This document shows, one piece after another, positions 10,009-26,119 of a stretch of DNA of 64,000 bases. Each line of letters begins with the position of its first letter. The stretch's first letter is position 1. Source of the stretch: Bacteroides timonensis (lineage in GTDB: Bacteria; Bacteroidota; Bacteroidia; Bacteroidales; Bacteroidaceae); assembly GCF_000513195.1 (NCBI RefSeq), contig NZ_CBVI010000007.1, forward strand, positions 1 to 64,000, written 5' to 3'. Below the pieces are notes generated by a model, which saw nothing but the letters and a program-made list of their open reading frames with translations, was not told the origin of the DNA and made no database searches. The position numbers were made by a program, and so were the translations under genes.

Positions 10009-11949
10009 TTATTCTACAATTAATATTCCACCATTGCAAGGCATTGCCAATTGTAATTCCTGCTTCTTATTTACCTTTATTTGTTTTACATTTCCTTGCA
10101 ATTCTTCATTATCAGTAAATACCCTCACTTGATCACCAGGCATAAACATCGGTAAGGCAATCTTAAACTTTACGGTCTCTTTCTGCGCATTAACTCCTGC
10201 AATATACCATTTATCTCCATGCCTGCGTGCCATAACTACATATTTACCGGGATAGCCATCAATAAAGCGTACTTCATCCCATGTAGTGGGGACTTCTTTC
10301 ATGAAGCCTATCGCCCATTCCGGAGCATCTGTCAGATTGTTCGGAGCCAAGGCAAAATGTTGTACCGGACTTTGGAACAATACCGCAGTAGCCAAAGCAA
10401 ACACATCAGAAGTCATACGCCGGCTGCCGCGCGGAGCATTATCCGCATTATAATATTTATTCAGTGCACTACCACCAAAGTCCATGCTACCCACCGTATT
10501 ACGAATAAATGGATGCAGACAGGCATTGAAAGCCTCATTGTCACAACTTCCCTGAGAGAAATGCAGGTTCTCACTGGCCAATACGGCTTCACTCGACGCA
10601 AAGTTAGGATACATACGTTCCCAACCGCGAGGCAAAGTACACCCGTGGAAAATCACCAGTAACCCATACTCATTGGCATCAGCAAGAATATCTTCATACA
10701 GCTGCATGGTAACTTGCTTATCACCACCAAAGAAGTCAACCTTTATACCGCGTATTCCAATGCTTTGCATCCATTTCATCTCCTTGCGTCGGGCTATCGC
10801 ATTGTCCATGATACCACGCGGTGATTGTGGGGCATCATTCCAATATCCATTAGAATTATACCACAGATACAGCCCCACTCCTTTTTCCGCACCATACTTA
10901 GCCAGCTTTTCAACTTTGTCATAGCCTATTTGCGTATCCCACAATGCATCTACCAATACAGACTGGTATCCCATTGCCGCAGAGAAATCAATATAACGTA
11001 ATTGCTCTTCATATTTCGTACTTCCATCCATACCGATAATCCAGCTCCAGGAACCTCTGCCGTATTCATATTTTCCGGATGCTTCATACAGTGGCTTTAC
11101 AACATCAAAGGAAACTGTCGTTTCAACAATCGGAGCTAAAGTTTCACCCAAAGTGATCGTTCTCCAAGGCGTTTCTCCCGGCAGGGCAAGTCCGGGTGCA
11201 GTTGTACCATTTCCATTCATTTCACCCTCTTGAGGAAAACCGATTGTATACAAGCCATTTTCATGTCCCAGTAAGCGACTTCCACAATATTTGCTATCTA
11301 CACCCGTTTCCGAAATAAGTATCCATCCTTTATCACCATTACGGAACAGACAAGGGAAAGTATAACCTTCACCCCATCCATTTTTGCCCATGGTATCATC
11401 TGCTTTATACGGTGTCTCATAACTGGGAGAAGTACGGGCAAATCCTCCCATAGGTTTGCTTTGCGGACACAAAAAAGTCGTACTCCCGTCAGGAAGTACA
11501 AAACTTGTCGCTTCCTCTTTCACAACGCAGGATAAAGTATTCTTTTGAGGATACATTTTATACTTGAAAGCAACATCCCGGTCGCTTACACGAAATATAA
11601 CATCATAAATCGTCTTACCTTGCTGACTAAACCGGTACACCCCCTCTGTAGCTACATAGTGCACATTACTCTGCTTTATATTGGGCAACATATAGGTCTC
11701 GTCAATTCTATTTGACTGAACATCGTGTCCCAAAGACATTTCCCGGGAAAAATCACCTATATTCGTAATAAGTCCCAAAGAAGAAGAATTGATAAAAGGA
11801 GTATCCTTATAACTGATGCGATATGAAGGTTGTCCATTCTTATCAGAGATGGTTACTACTATTTTCCCATCCGGACTTGCTATCTGTTTTTCCTCCGCTT
11901 TTATTGTGAAGCAAATCAATAATGCCGTTATAACTAAAAAATATTTCAT
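10009..11949 (-). CDS. GH97 retaining-type alpha-galactosidase-like enzyme
   Basis: A 646-aa periplasmic enzyme with signal peptide CFTIKAEE. GH97 layout: N-terminal beta-supersandwich (about 20-280), catalytic barrel (290-560), C-terminal beta-domain. GIKVDFFGGD places an Asp (405) where retaining GH97 alpha-galactosidases carry the nucleophile, and PRGWERMYPN is the usual family signature. I chose the ATG at 11949; a TTG three codons upstream is in frame but leaves only 4 bp to the preceding gene. With this start the gap to the GH43 stop is 13 bp. Together with GH27 it gives the locus two unrelated ways of cleaving alpha-galactosides. Confidence 0.92.
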   Translation of the reverse strand: MKYFLVITALLICFTIKAEEKQIASPDGKIVVTISDKNGQPSYRISYKDTPFINSSSLGLITNIGDFSREMSLGHDVQSNRIDETYMLPNIKQSNVHYVATEGVYRFSQQGKTIYDVIFRVSDRDVAFKYKMYPQKNTLSCVVKEEATSFVLPDGSTTFLCPQSKPMGGFARTSPSYETPYKADDTMGKNGWGEGYTFPCLFRNGDKGWILISETGVDSKYCGSRLLGHENGLYTIGFPQEGEMNGNGTTAPGLALPGETPWRTITLGETLAPIVETTVSFDVVKPLYEASGKYEYGRGSWSWIIGMDGSTKYEEQLRYIDFSAAMGYQSVLVDALWDTQIGYDKVEKLAKYGAEKGVGLYLWYNSNGYWNDAPQSPRGIMDNAIARRKEMKWMQSIGIRGIKVDFFGGDKQVTMQLYEDILADANEYGLLVIFHGCTLPRGWERMYPNFASSEAVLASENLHFSQGSCDNEAFNACLHPFIRNTVGSMDFGGSALNKYYNADNAPRGSRRMTSDVFALATAVLFQSPVQHFALAPNNLTDAPEWAIGFMKEVPTTWDEVRFIDGYPGKYVVMARRHGDKWYIAGVNAQKETVKFKIALPMFMPGDQVRVFTDNEELQGNVKQIKVNKKQELQLAMPCNGGILIVE

Positions 11950-11962
11950 GAATATCAAGATA

Positions 11963-13588
11963 TTATTTATTAATAGTCACCCTATCATTTGCCCTCTCGT
12001 AGTCAAAGTAATCAACGTCGACATAACCTCCCAACGATTTTGTTGCATAGTTAAAGATGGCAAACTTACTTCCCATAAACAGTTTTGTATAATCAAAACG
12101 CATTTTGAAATCCGTTCCGATCTTCTTCCATTCCTTATTGTCCAGGCTGTAATAGAAAGTAGCAATATCCCGCTTCGGAGTAAAATCACCTTCTATACGC
12201 AAATAAATGATATTCTGATTAAGTTCTACCTGTTCCTTTTCCTCTACATCCACACTTGCGATAGCTTTATTAGGAGTATTATCAAAGTTGACTACATTGG
12301 TAGACATTACAAGTCGTTTCGCATCTCCCTCCTTCACCACAGACAAAAGCCCGGAATGTCCATTGAATGCACTGAAACCTGCCACATCACCATCTTTCAT
12401 ATTCGAAATATCAAGCGAGACAGTAGCCTTACATTTCGGTCCTTCCATACGCTGTGTAATTGTATTCGGAGCAAGATACAGATTATCAACCACCCGGCTG
12501 GTTTCTAAACGTAAATATCCCGGCCGTTCTGTGAGCGACCACTTATCATCCGCCGGATTGTGATTCCATTGCCAATAGAGTGAAAGTTTCTCTCCGTTGA
12601 AATCATCACTTCCAAGTATTCCTTTGGTATTTTCAGTCGGATATATCTCTTTTTCCATCGTCAAAGGCACATGTCCATTTTCATCTCCCAGCATCGGCCA
12701 TCCGTCTACCCAACGGCAGGGCATAAGAGTAGGTACACGGCCTATCCCTCCGCGGTCTTGAAAAATAACCCCATACCAGTCTCCTTCTTCCGAGTCAATA
12801 ATACAACCTTGACCTACTCCTCCATAACCATCAAAATCATGCTCCAGGATAACCTTCTTCTCATAAGGCCCTGTTATCTTGTCTGCACGATAACATACTT
12901 CCCTGCGTACCCGACCGGGGATACTCCAATCCATGGAAATCATCAGCAAATAATACTTTCCGTTATGTTTCACAACCTGACTTCCTTCCAGTAAACCCTG
13001 TTCATCAGCATCCCGTTCAAAAATCTTCATACTGACTCCATCGGGTTTCACATCCGACAAGTCACTCTTCAACTCCTTCAGCTCACCAGTTCCATAGAAT
13101 ACATATACTCGGCCGTCATCATCAAAAAACAAAGAGGCATCATGAAAATGCTGTGTTCTTGATAATAGTTCCCACTTCCCTGCCGGATCTTCCGCCGTGA
13201 ATATATACGACCGATAGGGCACATCGTTTGGCGAGAACAATACATAGAATTTCCCATTATGATAGCGTATGGAAGATGCCCATTGGCCGCGTCCATAAAC
13301 AGTTCCACCAATCAAATCATACTTTGAGTTATCAGTCAGCTTATCGAAGATATAGCTCACTGTTTCCCAATTCACCAAGTCTTTTGATCTCATAACAGGT
13401 CCACCGGGCATTAAATGCATAGTGGTACTTATCATATAATAGTACTCTCCTGCACGCGTAACGGACATATCCGGTACATCAGCATAAATTACAGGATTAC
13501 GATACGTCCCCTTCACCGACGTTTCCGAACCGGAACACCCCATCAGTAATGAAGCAACAGTCAGCCATGCTAACATCATCTTTTTCAT
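11963..13588 (-). CDS. GH43 lipoprotein with C-terminal beta-sandwich
   Basis: Predicted lipoprotein (LMGC, Cys18), 541 aa. The GH43 propeller (about 25-320) begins NPVIYADVPDMSV with base Asp40, has Asp150 in FHDASLFF and acid Glu201 in LLEGSQV. Residues 330-541 form the extra beta-sandwich usual in two-domain GH43 enzymes (QWNHNPADDKWSL...; FAIFNYATKSLGGYVDVDYF). Relatives with this architecture are mainly arabinofuranosidases and xylosidases acting on xylan or arabinan. The C-terminal half closely resembles the corresponding part of the GH5-GH43 protein at 53114-56731. It is located between a GH31 and a GH97 gene in the same operon. Confidence 0.92.
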   Translation of the reverse strand: MKKMMLAWLTVASLLMGCSGSETSVKGTYRNPVIYADVPDMSVTRAGEYYYMISTTMHLMPGGPVMRSKDLVNWETVSYIFDKLTDNSKYDLIGGTVYGRGQWASSIRYHNGKFYVLFSPNDVPYRSYIFTAEDPAGKWELLSRTQHFHDASLFFDDDGRVYVFYGTGELKELKSDLSDVKPDGVSMKIFERDADEQGLLEGSQVVKHNGKYYLLMISMDWSIPGRVRREVCYRADKITGPYEKKVILEHDFDGYGGVGQGCIIDSEEGDWYGVIFQDRGGIGRVPTLMPCRWVDGWPMLGDENGHVPLTMEKEIYPTENTKGILGSDDFNGEKLSLYWQWNHNPADDKWSLTERPGYLRLETSRVVDNLYLAPNTITQRMEGPKCKATVSLDISNMKDGDVAGFSAFNGHSGLLSVVKEGDAKRLVMSTNVVNFDNTPNKAIASVDVEEKEQVELNQNIIYLRIEGDFTPKRDIATFYYSLDNKEWKKIGTDFKMRFDYTKLFMGSKFAIFNYATKSLGGYVDVDYFDYERANDRVTINK

Positions 13589-13627
13589 GATACTCTTAGT
13601 CTTTAAAATCTATATTTCCAAATGACA

Positions 13628-16072
13628 CTAAAATTTCACACTAACTCTTTTCCCTTTATAGTCAACAACTTTCCGAGTTCCGTCTTGAAGTACGATTGTG
13701 AACTTTCTATTATTCAACATTCCCTTGTATGCACCTTTTCGAGCCCCTATGGTCAACTGGCGTGATGCATCATTCCATACGACAGGAATCTCTGTATATG
13801 CTCCCTGCTCATAATTATAATTATCAAATTCATCCTCATAAAGAACAAAGGAACCATTGGCACCGGCATATACTCTCAATTCAAGATTATCCCACGGTTT
13901 CTCCGTCGCATACTGCACTTTAGGTCCCATTGGAATAATACTACCCGCCTTGACATACAAAGGAATGACATCAATAGTCGTTTCCTTTTCTATTTCTTGT
14001 CCGCCGTCATACTTCTCATTCGTCCAGAAATCATACCAGGTAGCACCCGCCGGCAAATATACCTTTGCGGACTTAGCCTGCATAAAGTCTACCGGAGCCT
14101 TATCCCCAAACTTCTGAGCGTTATTTCTATTCCAGCCATCATTCTCATTTACCTTCACCACCTTTTCCTGAGTGTACTGTGCATCGACCACCGGCGCTAC
14201 AAGAATGGATTTACCAAACATATACTGGTCTTTTATATCCCATACATTCTTATCACCGGCAAAATCCATTACCAAAGCACGCATAAAGCTCGATTGGCGT
14301 TCAGTCACTTCCCATGAAGTGGAATAGATATAAGGCAACAATGAATAACGCAGATTAATCATCTTTTCAATAGCATCATATACAGGTTTGCCTTTTTTCC
14401 CAAATTGATAAATTTCTCTCGGCGTATCAGCTCCATGCGAACGCATCATTGGAGTAAATGTCCCGAATTGTAGCCAGCGTACATACAATTCCTGAAACAT
14501 TGGATTCTTAGGTGCACTCCCGTCATTCCAACTCTTGTTATAATGTCCGGCAAAGAAACCACCTATATCAGTATTGAAATTAGGATTTCCGGTAAGAGTA
14601 AAATTCAAGCCTGCCGGAATCTGATTACGCAGTGATTCCCAGGAAGATCCGATATCTCCCGACCATACATTGGCTCCGTAACGCTGTTGCCCGGCAAATA
14701 CGGAACGTGTAAGAATAAACACACGTTTATCGGAAGTTACTGCACGCTGGTTATCATATACTCCACCCACTGTCAGCAGCGGATAAGCATTGCGTACTTT
14801 GCGGAATGAACCCAGATAGGTCTTTGTATCAAAGTCTTCCGGTTTCCAATCGAAATGGTCGGGTTCTGTAGAATCCATCCACCATCCATCCATGCCCAAT
14901 TTGAAAATGCCTTCATTCAGATATTTCCAGTAGATATCACGGGCTTTCGGATTATAGGCATCGTATACGCGTACTCCGGAAGGATATTCCATATCGGGCG
15001 GCCAAGTTTCAAGTCCCGACTGAGGCCATGTAGAGAAGTTAAACAGCATACCTTTCTTATCCAGTTCTCTATAAGGTTTAGTCATCGGTCCAAACGAAGA
15101 CCAAATCGAAATCAGCATGTGCGCATTCATTCCATGCACATCATTAATCATTTTTTGAGGTTCGTTGAACAACGGATTTTTGAAATCCATAGCATTCCAC
15201 AAATAATTGTGTCCCCAGTATTGCCAATCCTGAATAATTCCGTCAAGAGGAACACCCAATTCACGATATTTTCGTACCACCCCTACCGTTTCTTCCTGAC
15301 TTTTATAGCGTTCCTTGCTTTGGAAATAACCGTAAGTCCACAAAGGAAACATGGGTACCTGTCCGGTCAATGCACGCATTTGTGCAACTACACCATCAGC
15401 ATTTCTGCCATACATGAAGTAATAGTCTATACAATCTCCTACTTCAGATTGAAAAGACGTCCCTTCCGCTCTATCAGCAAAGTTAGTTGGCGAATAATTA
15501 TCCCAGAAAAGACCATATCCTTTCACAGACTGCACGAATGGAACCACGTCCTCCACATTGCCCTGTACAAGGTGTTTAGTTTGATTACGCTGTGACATTT
15601 TTCCATTCTGGAGAATCCCTAATCCATAAAGAGGTTCATCTTTATCTAAAATAAACGATTGCTTGATTGCAAACGTTTTGGTTCCTGCATCATCAAAATC
15701 AGTGAACTCAGGCTTTCCTTTTTCACTGAGCAATGGTTCTCCTTTAGCATCAAAGAAAGACACAACACCAGATTCCAAATTAAGAGCAACCCCCATTTCA
15801 CTACTTTTCAGGCTTACAATATTGCCTTCCTGAGTAACGGCAGTCTTCACCTTCTGAGGAGTTTCTATTACAGAAAGACTCTCCTTTGTATACTTCCACC
15901 CATTAGGAGATTTTAGTATTCTTACAATTGACGGAGTATAGAATTGTAATTCTACATCTACAGAATTAATGGTCGCCTTAATTCCCTCAGGAATTTGCTG
16001 ATAATCTTGCCCTGTAAGCGGGATACAACAACACAGCGCCATTAATATAAATACACTTTTAATTGGTTTCAT
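13628..16072 (-). CDS. GH31 alpha-xylosidase-like enzyme without PA14 insert
   Basis: Secreted 814-aa GH31 with signal peptide ending near LTGQ. The N-terminal beta-sandwich runs to about residue 235 and the barrel from 240. Nucleophile Asp400 lies in DGWWMDSTEPD and acid/base Asp473 in VWSGDIGSSWE. C-terminal sandwiches include AGSIIPMGPKVQY and the YEDEFDNYNYEQG motif. It is a paralogue of the 5992-8613 protein but lacks the PA14 module, so the two probably act on different chain contexts. It is the first gene after its own promoter (16126-16190), which could start a transcript inside the larger block. Confidence 0.92.
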   Translation of the reverse strand: MKPIKSVFILMALCCCIPLTGQDYQQIPEGIKATINSVDVELQFYTPSIVRILKSPNGWKYTKESLSVIETPQKVKTAVTQEGNIVSLKSSEMGVALNLESGVVSFFDAKGEPLLSEKGKPEFTDFDDAGTKTFAIKQSFILDKDEPLYGLGILQNGKMSQRNQTKHLVQGNVEDVVPFVQSVKGYGLFWDNYSPTNFADRAEGTSFQSEVGDCIDYYFMYGRNADGVVAQMRALTGQVPMFPLWTYGYFQSKERYKSQEETVGVVRKYRELGVPLDGIIQDWQYWGHNYLWNAMDFKNPLFNEPQKMINDVHGMNAHMLISIWSSFGPMTKPYRELDKKGMLFNFSTWPQSGLETWPPDMEYPSGVRVYDAYNPKARDIYWKYLNEGIFKLGMDGWWMDSTEPDHFDWKPEDFDTKTYLGSFRKVRNAYPLLTVGGVYDNQRAVTSDKRVFILTRSVFAGQQRYGANVWSGDIGSSWESLRNQIPAGLNFTLTGNPNFNTDIGGFFAGHYNKSWNDGSAPKNPMFQELYVRWLQFGTFTPMMRSHGADTPREIYQFGKKGKPVYDAIEKMINLRYSLLPYIYSTSWEVTERQSSFMRALVMDFAGDKNVWDIKDQYMFGKSILVAPVVDAQYTQEKVVKVNENDGWNRNNAQKFGDKAPVDFMQAKSAKVYLPAGATWYDFWTNEKYDGGQEIEKETTIDVIPLYVKAGSIIPMGPKVQYATEKPWDNLELRVYAGANGSFVLYEDEFDNYNYEQGAYTEIPVVWNDASRQLTIGARKGAYKGMLNNRKFTIVLQDGTRKVVDYKGKRVSVKF

Positions 16073-16125
16073 GGTACTTATTACATTTAATGATTAAAAC
16101 TCGCATTCCATAACTTTACGCGATA

Positions 16126-16190
16126 CAAAAATAGCTGCATATCTTTTACACCTTTTTCAATATTAGATATTTGACTTTCAATATTAGATA
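16126..16190 (-). promoter_or_regulatory. Promoter with paired 21-bp-spaced TATCT half-sites
   Basis: Read on the minus strand, TATCTAATATTGAAA occurs twice with starts 21 bp apart (AGATA on the plus strand at 16165 and 16186). After 32 bp comes TATTTTTG (16126-16133), a match to the Bacteroides -7 element TAnnTTTG. The ATG of the GH31 gene is 54 bp further. The same layout precedes four other units in this window. Confidence 0.75.
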
Positions 16191-16202
16191 AATAAATGGC
16201 TA

Positions 16203-21196
<4,994 letters not shown>

Positions 21197-21226
21197 AATG
21201 TTCTCTCTTTTTTATAATCAGTCGAG

Positions 21227-21292
21227 CAAAGATAAGCGGATATCCTCCAAGGGGGGGTGCAATTTTAGATAATCCATTTGCAATTTCAGATA
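21227..21292 (-). promoter_or_regulatory. Promoter of the left enzyme block
   Basis: Minus-strand reading: TATCTGAAATTGCA and TATCTAAAATTGCA start 21 bp apart (AGATA on plus at 21267 and 21288). A 32-bp gap leads to TATCTTTG (21227-21234), a TAnnTTTG -7 element 31 bp before the GH97 ATG. The layout matches that before GH31, GH43 (plus) and GH2. Confidence 0.78.
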
Positions 21293-21579
21293 ATGTTTAC
21301 ATCATATTTTCCAGAATGAACCCGATGACTGTGCCTGAACCTCCGGGATAAAAAAATTGCCTAATAAAAACAGCAGTGCTTTCATACCTTTCATAATTAT
21401 AGGTCAACCCTTCCTTTGCTTCAAGATACTGCAAAGAAAAGGAATCGGAGGCTAAAAATCGAATAATCATGTAACAGGAACTTTCACTCATATTACATAA
21501 TCACACCTTTTTAGTCAATAACAAAAAGAACTCATGACATGCGCACACTGCCTGAACTTCTACTGACTAAGAAAATTAA

Positions 21580-21674
21580 GGTACTCGCACCCTACCCGAA
21601 TGGTACCTGCTCCGTAGCAAATTCGGTTAGAGGTACCCTTATGCGAAGAAGGTACGGAGCAGGTACGGGCTTGA
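21580..21674. repeat. Intergenic GGTAC dyads
   Basis: In the 614-bp divergent region between GH97 and the esterase, GTACCTGCTCCGTA (21603-21616) is perfectly inverted as TACGGAGCAGGTAC (21653-21666), with additional GGTAC/GTACC copies at 21580, 21602, 21632, 21651 and 21662. The first two are 22 bp apart. I see no gene in this region beyond a 27-codon signal-peptide-like reading on the minus strand (21302-21385), which I do not call. Confidence 0.7.
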
Positions 21675-21694
21675 AGCGTTCCAAATACGGATAA

Positions 21695-23730
<2,036 letters not shown>

Positions 23731-23793
23731 TAAAAGACACATTAGAGAACAATCTATCTTCTTACTCAATACTTACAAGGATTATCACAAATA

Positions 23794-23858
23794 TATCTGA
23801 TTTTGAAATTCAAATATCTAATATCAAAAGCCACTCATTCTTCGATAGCTTACTTTTG
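23794..23858 (+). promoter_or_regulatory. Promoter of the plus-strand GH43 with TATCT pair
   Basis: TATCTGATTTTGAAA (23794) and TATCTAATATCAAAA (23815) start 21 bp apart; 31 bp later is TACTTTTG (23851-23858), a TAnnTTTG -7 element. The ATG follows 66 bp downstream. This is the plus-strand member of the shared motif set. Confidence 0.75.
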
Positions 23859-23924
23859 TCGCATGGTGTCTTATTGAATTAATAATAACATAAATATTTA
23901 CGTATAAAAAAGATTAGATTGGTT

Positions 23925-26009
23925 ATGAAAAGAATTCAAGTCGTTTTATTATTGTTTGCTATTGTCCCTATGTTTGCAATAACAAAAGCAATAGCCGGTA
24001 ATAATAATCAGCCCAAAACGTCCAAGTTTGTTTATCATGGAGCCGGTAATCCGTATCTACCGTTATGGGAACATTTGCCGGACGGAGAACCCCGTGTTTT
24101 CGAAGATCCCGACAATCCGGGAAAATTTCGCGCTTACATCATCGGTTCGCACGATGTCCGCTTCGGCAGTTATTGCGGACCGGACATCAGAATGTGGTCG
24201 GCACCCGTAGAAGATTTATCAAGCTGGCGTGACGAAGGAGCTATCTTTACTTATCAAGTAGAAGGACAATGGGATGTGATGTACGCTCCCGACCTTGTTG
24301 AAGTGAAAAGGAAGGACGGCACAAAAGAATATTATCTGTACCCGCATAGCCGCGGTAGAGACAGAGAGGCGATGGTTGCCAAAGGAAGCCGCCCCGACGG
24401 GCCTTTTACCCCCATCAACCTGACTGCTGATGGTACAAAAACTCTGCCCGGAAGTATTCTGGGATTCGACCCGTCGGTATATATCGAATATATTACGGAT
24501 CCGAACGATCCGGATTATGAAATCGGATTCAGAGCCTATGGATACTGGGGATTCCAACGTTCATTAGCCGCTCAACTGGACCAGAACACCATGTATTCCG
24601 TACGCCCAGGAACAGAGGTTATTCCTTATTTCATGCCGGCAGGCGTTCGCAGAGGTAATAACCGCGGTCCGAAGAATATCTCATATCCGCATATCTTTCC
24701 CGGAGAGGACCTCGAAGCATTCAACTTCTTTGAGGCTTCATCCATACGTAAGATTGGAAACAAATACGTAACCATCTATAGCGGACATTCAGGTCCCGAC
24801 TATGGATTGGGCAGTTCCAACTCCACTTTACGTTACGCTTATGGTGATTCTCCACTGGGTCCATGGAAAAGCGGCGGCGTTCTGGTCGATTCGCGTGCCC
24901 CGGTGTTAAATCAGGATGGTTCACGCCTGCAAACAACTAATGCAGGACACAATACACACGGAAGTATAGAACTCATCAACGGACAATGGTACGTATTCTA
25001 TCACCGTCCGCCACGGGGATTCGGCAACGCACGCCAGTCAATGGTAGCCCCAATCCATGTGGAATGGGATAAGAAACCGGTATCGGAAGGCGGTAAAGTT
25101 TCCATCAGAGCCTACGACCCGTACGCAAAAAATAATATCTGGACAGCCAAAGACAGCCAAGGAAATGAATACAAAGGAGCAGAAGTAACCTCGGAAGGAT
25201 TCCATATATTCGGTCTTGATCCTTATCAGTATTATTCCGCGGGATTTGCATGTTATCTCTCCGACGGACGTATCCAGCAGGATTCATGGGACATCTGGGA
25301 TAATCATGCCCCCATCACAAACGTGAAAAACGGCAATATAATAGGATATAAATACTTCGGCTTCGGCGGATTGAATAAAGATAAACTGGGTTTGAAAGCT
25401 TTCGAAGGAACCAAAAAGGGAAACAAAACCGCCTTCAACCTCTTCCTTACACCGAAAACATCAAAGACGTTTAAAGTGAATGTTTGGTTAGACGGTCCGT
25501 GGGATAACGAAACCTGGAAAGGAACGAAGATAGGCGAAATTGTTGTTCCTGCCAACTCGGTGCAGAAAACGGAACAGTTTACAATTGACGTATCGAAGTT
25601 TGTTGACCATCTGGACAAGAAACATGCAATTTACCTCGTTGCTGAAAGCGAAGAAACGGGCAATCTTTTCGATTTAGCCGGCTTGGGATTCAGCTCAAAC
25701 AAGAAGAAGATCACTCGCCCTATTGTCCCCAAAGCAAATATAGAGGTCAATGGAAAAGCAATCGAAGTGCCGGCAACTCCTGTACGTTCTACTGAAAGCA
25801 ATGGTATTACCGGCTATGACATCTATGAAACTGTTTACAAACTTCCGGCCGGAACTACCGGAACCCCTACTGTATCGGCATCAGCGACTGATAAGAATGT
25901 GAAAGTAGAGATTATCCAGGCAACATCGGTTTCCGGAACTGCTATTGTGAAATTCGATTATAAAGGGGTAGTTAAAACATATAAGATTGTGTTTAGCCCT
26001 CTTGCATAG
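23925..26009 (+). CDS. Large GH43 with C-terminal beta-domains
   Basis: Secreted 694-aa glycosidase. The signal peptide ends near KAIAG. The GH43 propeller begins NPYLPLWEHLPDGEPRVF (base Asp53), has Asp182 in LGFDPSVYIE and Glu270 in NFFEASSI as the likely acid. From about 440 there is a CBM6-like jelly roll (NVWLDGPWDNETWKGTKIG) and from about 590 a Pro/Thr-rich C-terminal beta-domain. This subgroup differs from the DPAPM-type GH43 enzymes nearby, so a different linkage is likely. ATG at 23925 is preferred over an in-frame TTG two codons upstream. It is followed by an inverted repeat and then the GH146 gene. Confidence 0.88.
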   Translation: MKRIQVVLLLFAIVPMFAITKAIAGNNNQPKTSKFVYHGAGNPYLPLWEHLPDGEPRVFEDPDNPGKFRAYIIGSHDVRFGSYCGPDIRMWSAPVEDLSSWRDEGAIFTYQVEGQWDVMYAPDLVEVKRKDGTKEYYLYPHSRGRDREAMVAKGSRPDGPFTPINLTADGTKTLPGSILGFDPSVYIEYITDPNDPDYEIGFRAYGYWGFQRSLAAQLDQNTMYSVRPGTEVIPYFMPAGVRRGNNRGPKNISYPHIFPGEDLEAFNFFEASSIRKIGNKYVTIYSGHSGPDYGLGSSNSTLRYAYGDSPLGPWKSGGVLVDSRAPVLNQDGSRLQTTNAGHNTHGSIELINGQWYVFYHRPPRGFGNARQSMVAPIHVEWDKKPVSEGGKVSIRAYDPYAKNNIWTAKDSQGNEYKGAEVTSEGFHIFGLDPYQYYSAGFACYLSDGRIQQDSWDIWDNHAPITNVKNGNIIGYKYFGFGGLNKDKLGLKAFEGTKKGNKTAFNLFLTPKTSKTFKVNVWLDGPWDNETWKGTKIGEIVVPANSVQKTEQFTIDVSKFVDHLDKKHAIYLVAESEETGNLFDLAGLGFSSNKKKITRPIVPKANIEVNGKAIEVPATPVRSTESNGITGYDIYETVYKLPAGTTGTPTVSASATDKNVKVEIIQATSVSGTAIVKFDYKGVVKTYKIVFSPLA

Positions 26010-26033
26010 GAATATAAACAGCAATCAGAATAT

Positions 26034-26094
26034 TATAGTCAAATAGAACTGATTTGTGAATATGAAATTCGCAATACATTTCTATTTGACTATA
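26034..26094. repeat. 15-bp perfect inverted repeat between GH43 and GH146
   Basis: TATAGTCAAATAGAA (26034-26048) is matched perfectly by TTCTATTTGACTATA (26080-26094) across a 31-nt loop. It starts 24 bp after the GH43 stop and ends 25 bp before the GH146 ATG. It could be a terminator or attenuator stem, an mRNA stabiliser, or a protein-binding dyad. Confidence 0.85.
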
Positions 26095-26119
26095 TAGCTA
26101 TATAATAAAGAATGTAACC

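Noticed and set aside
21302..21385. Minus-strand 27-codon reading MKALLFLLGNFFIPEVQAQ...
   Set aside because: It looks like a signal peptide but stops after 27 codons with no downstream domain; it may be a relic, but support is too weak to call a gene.
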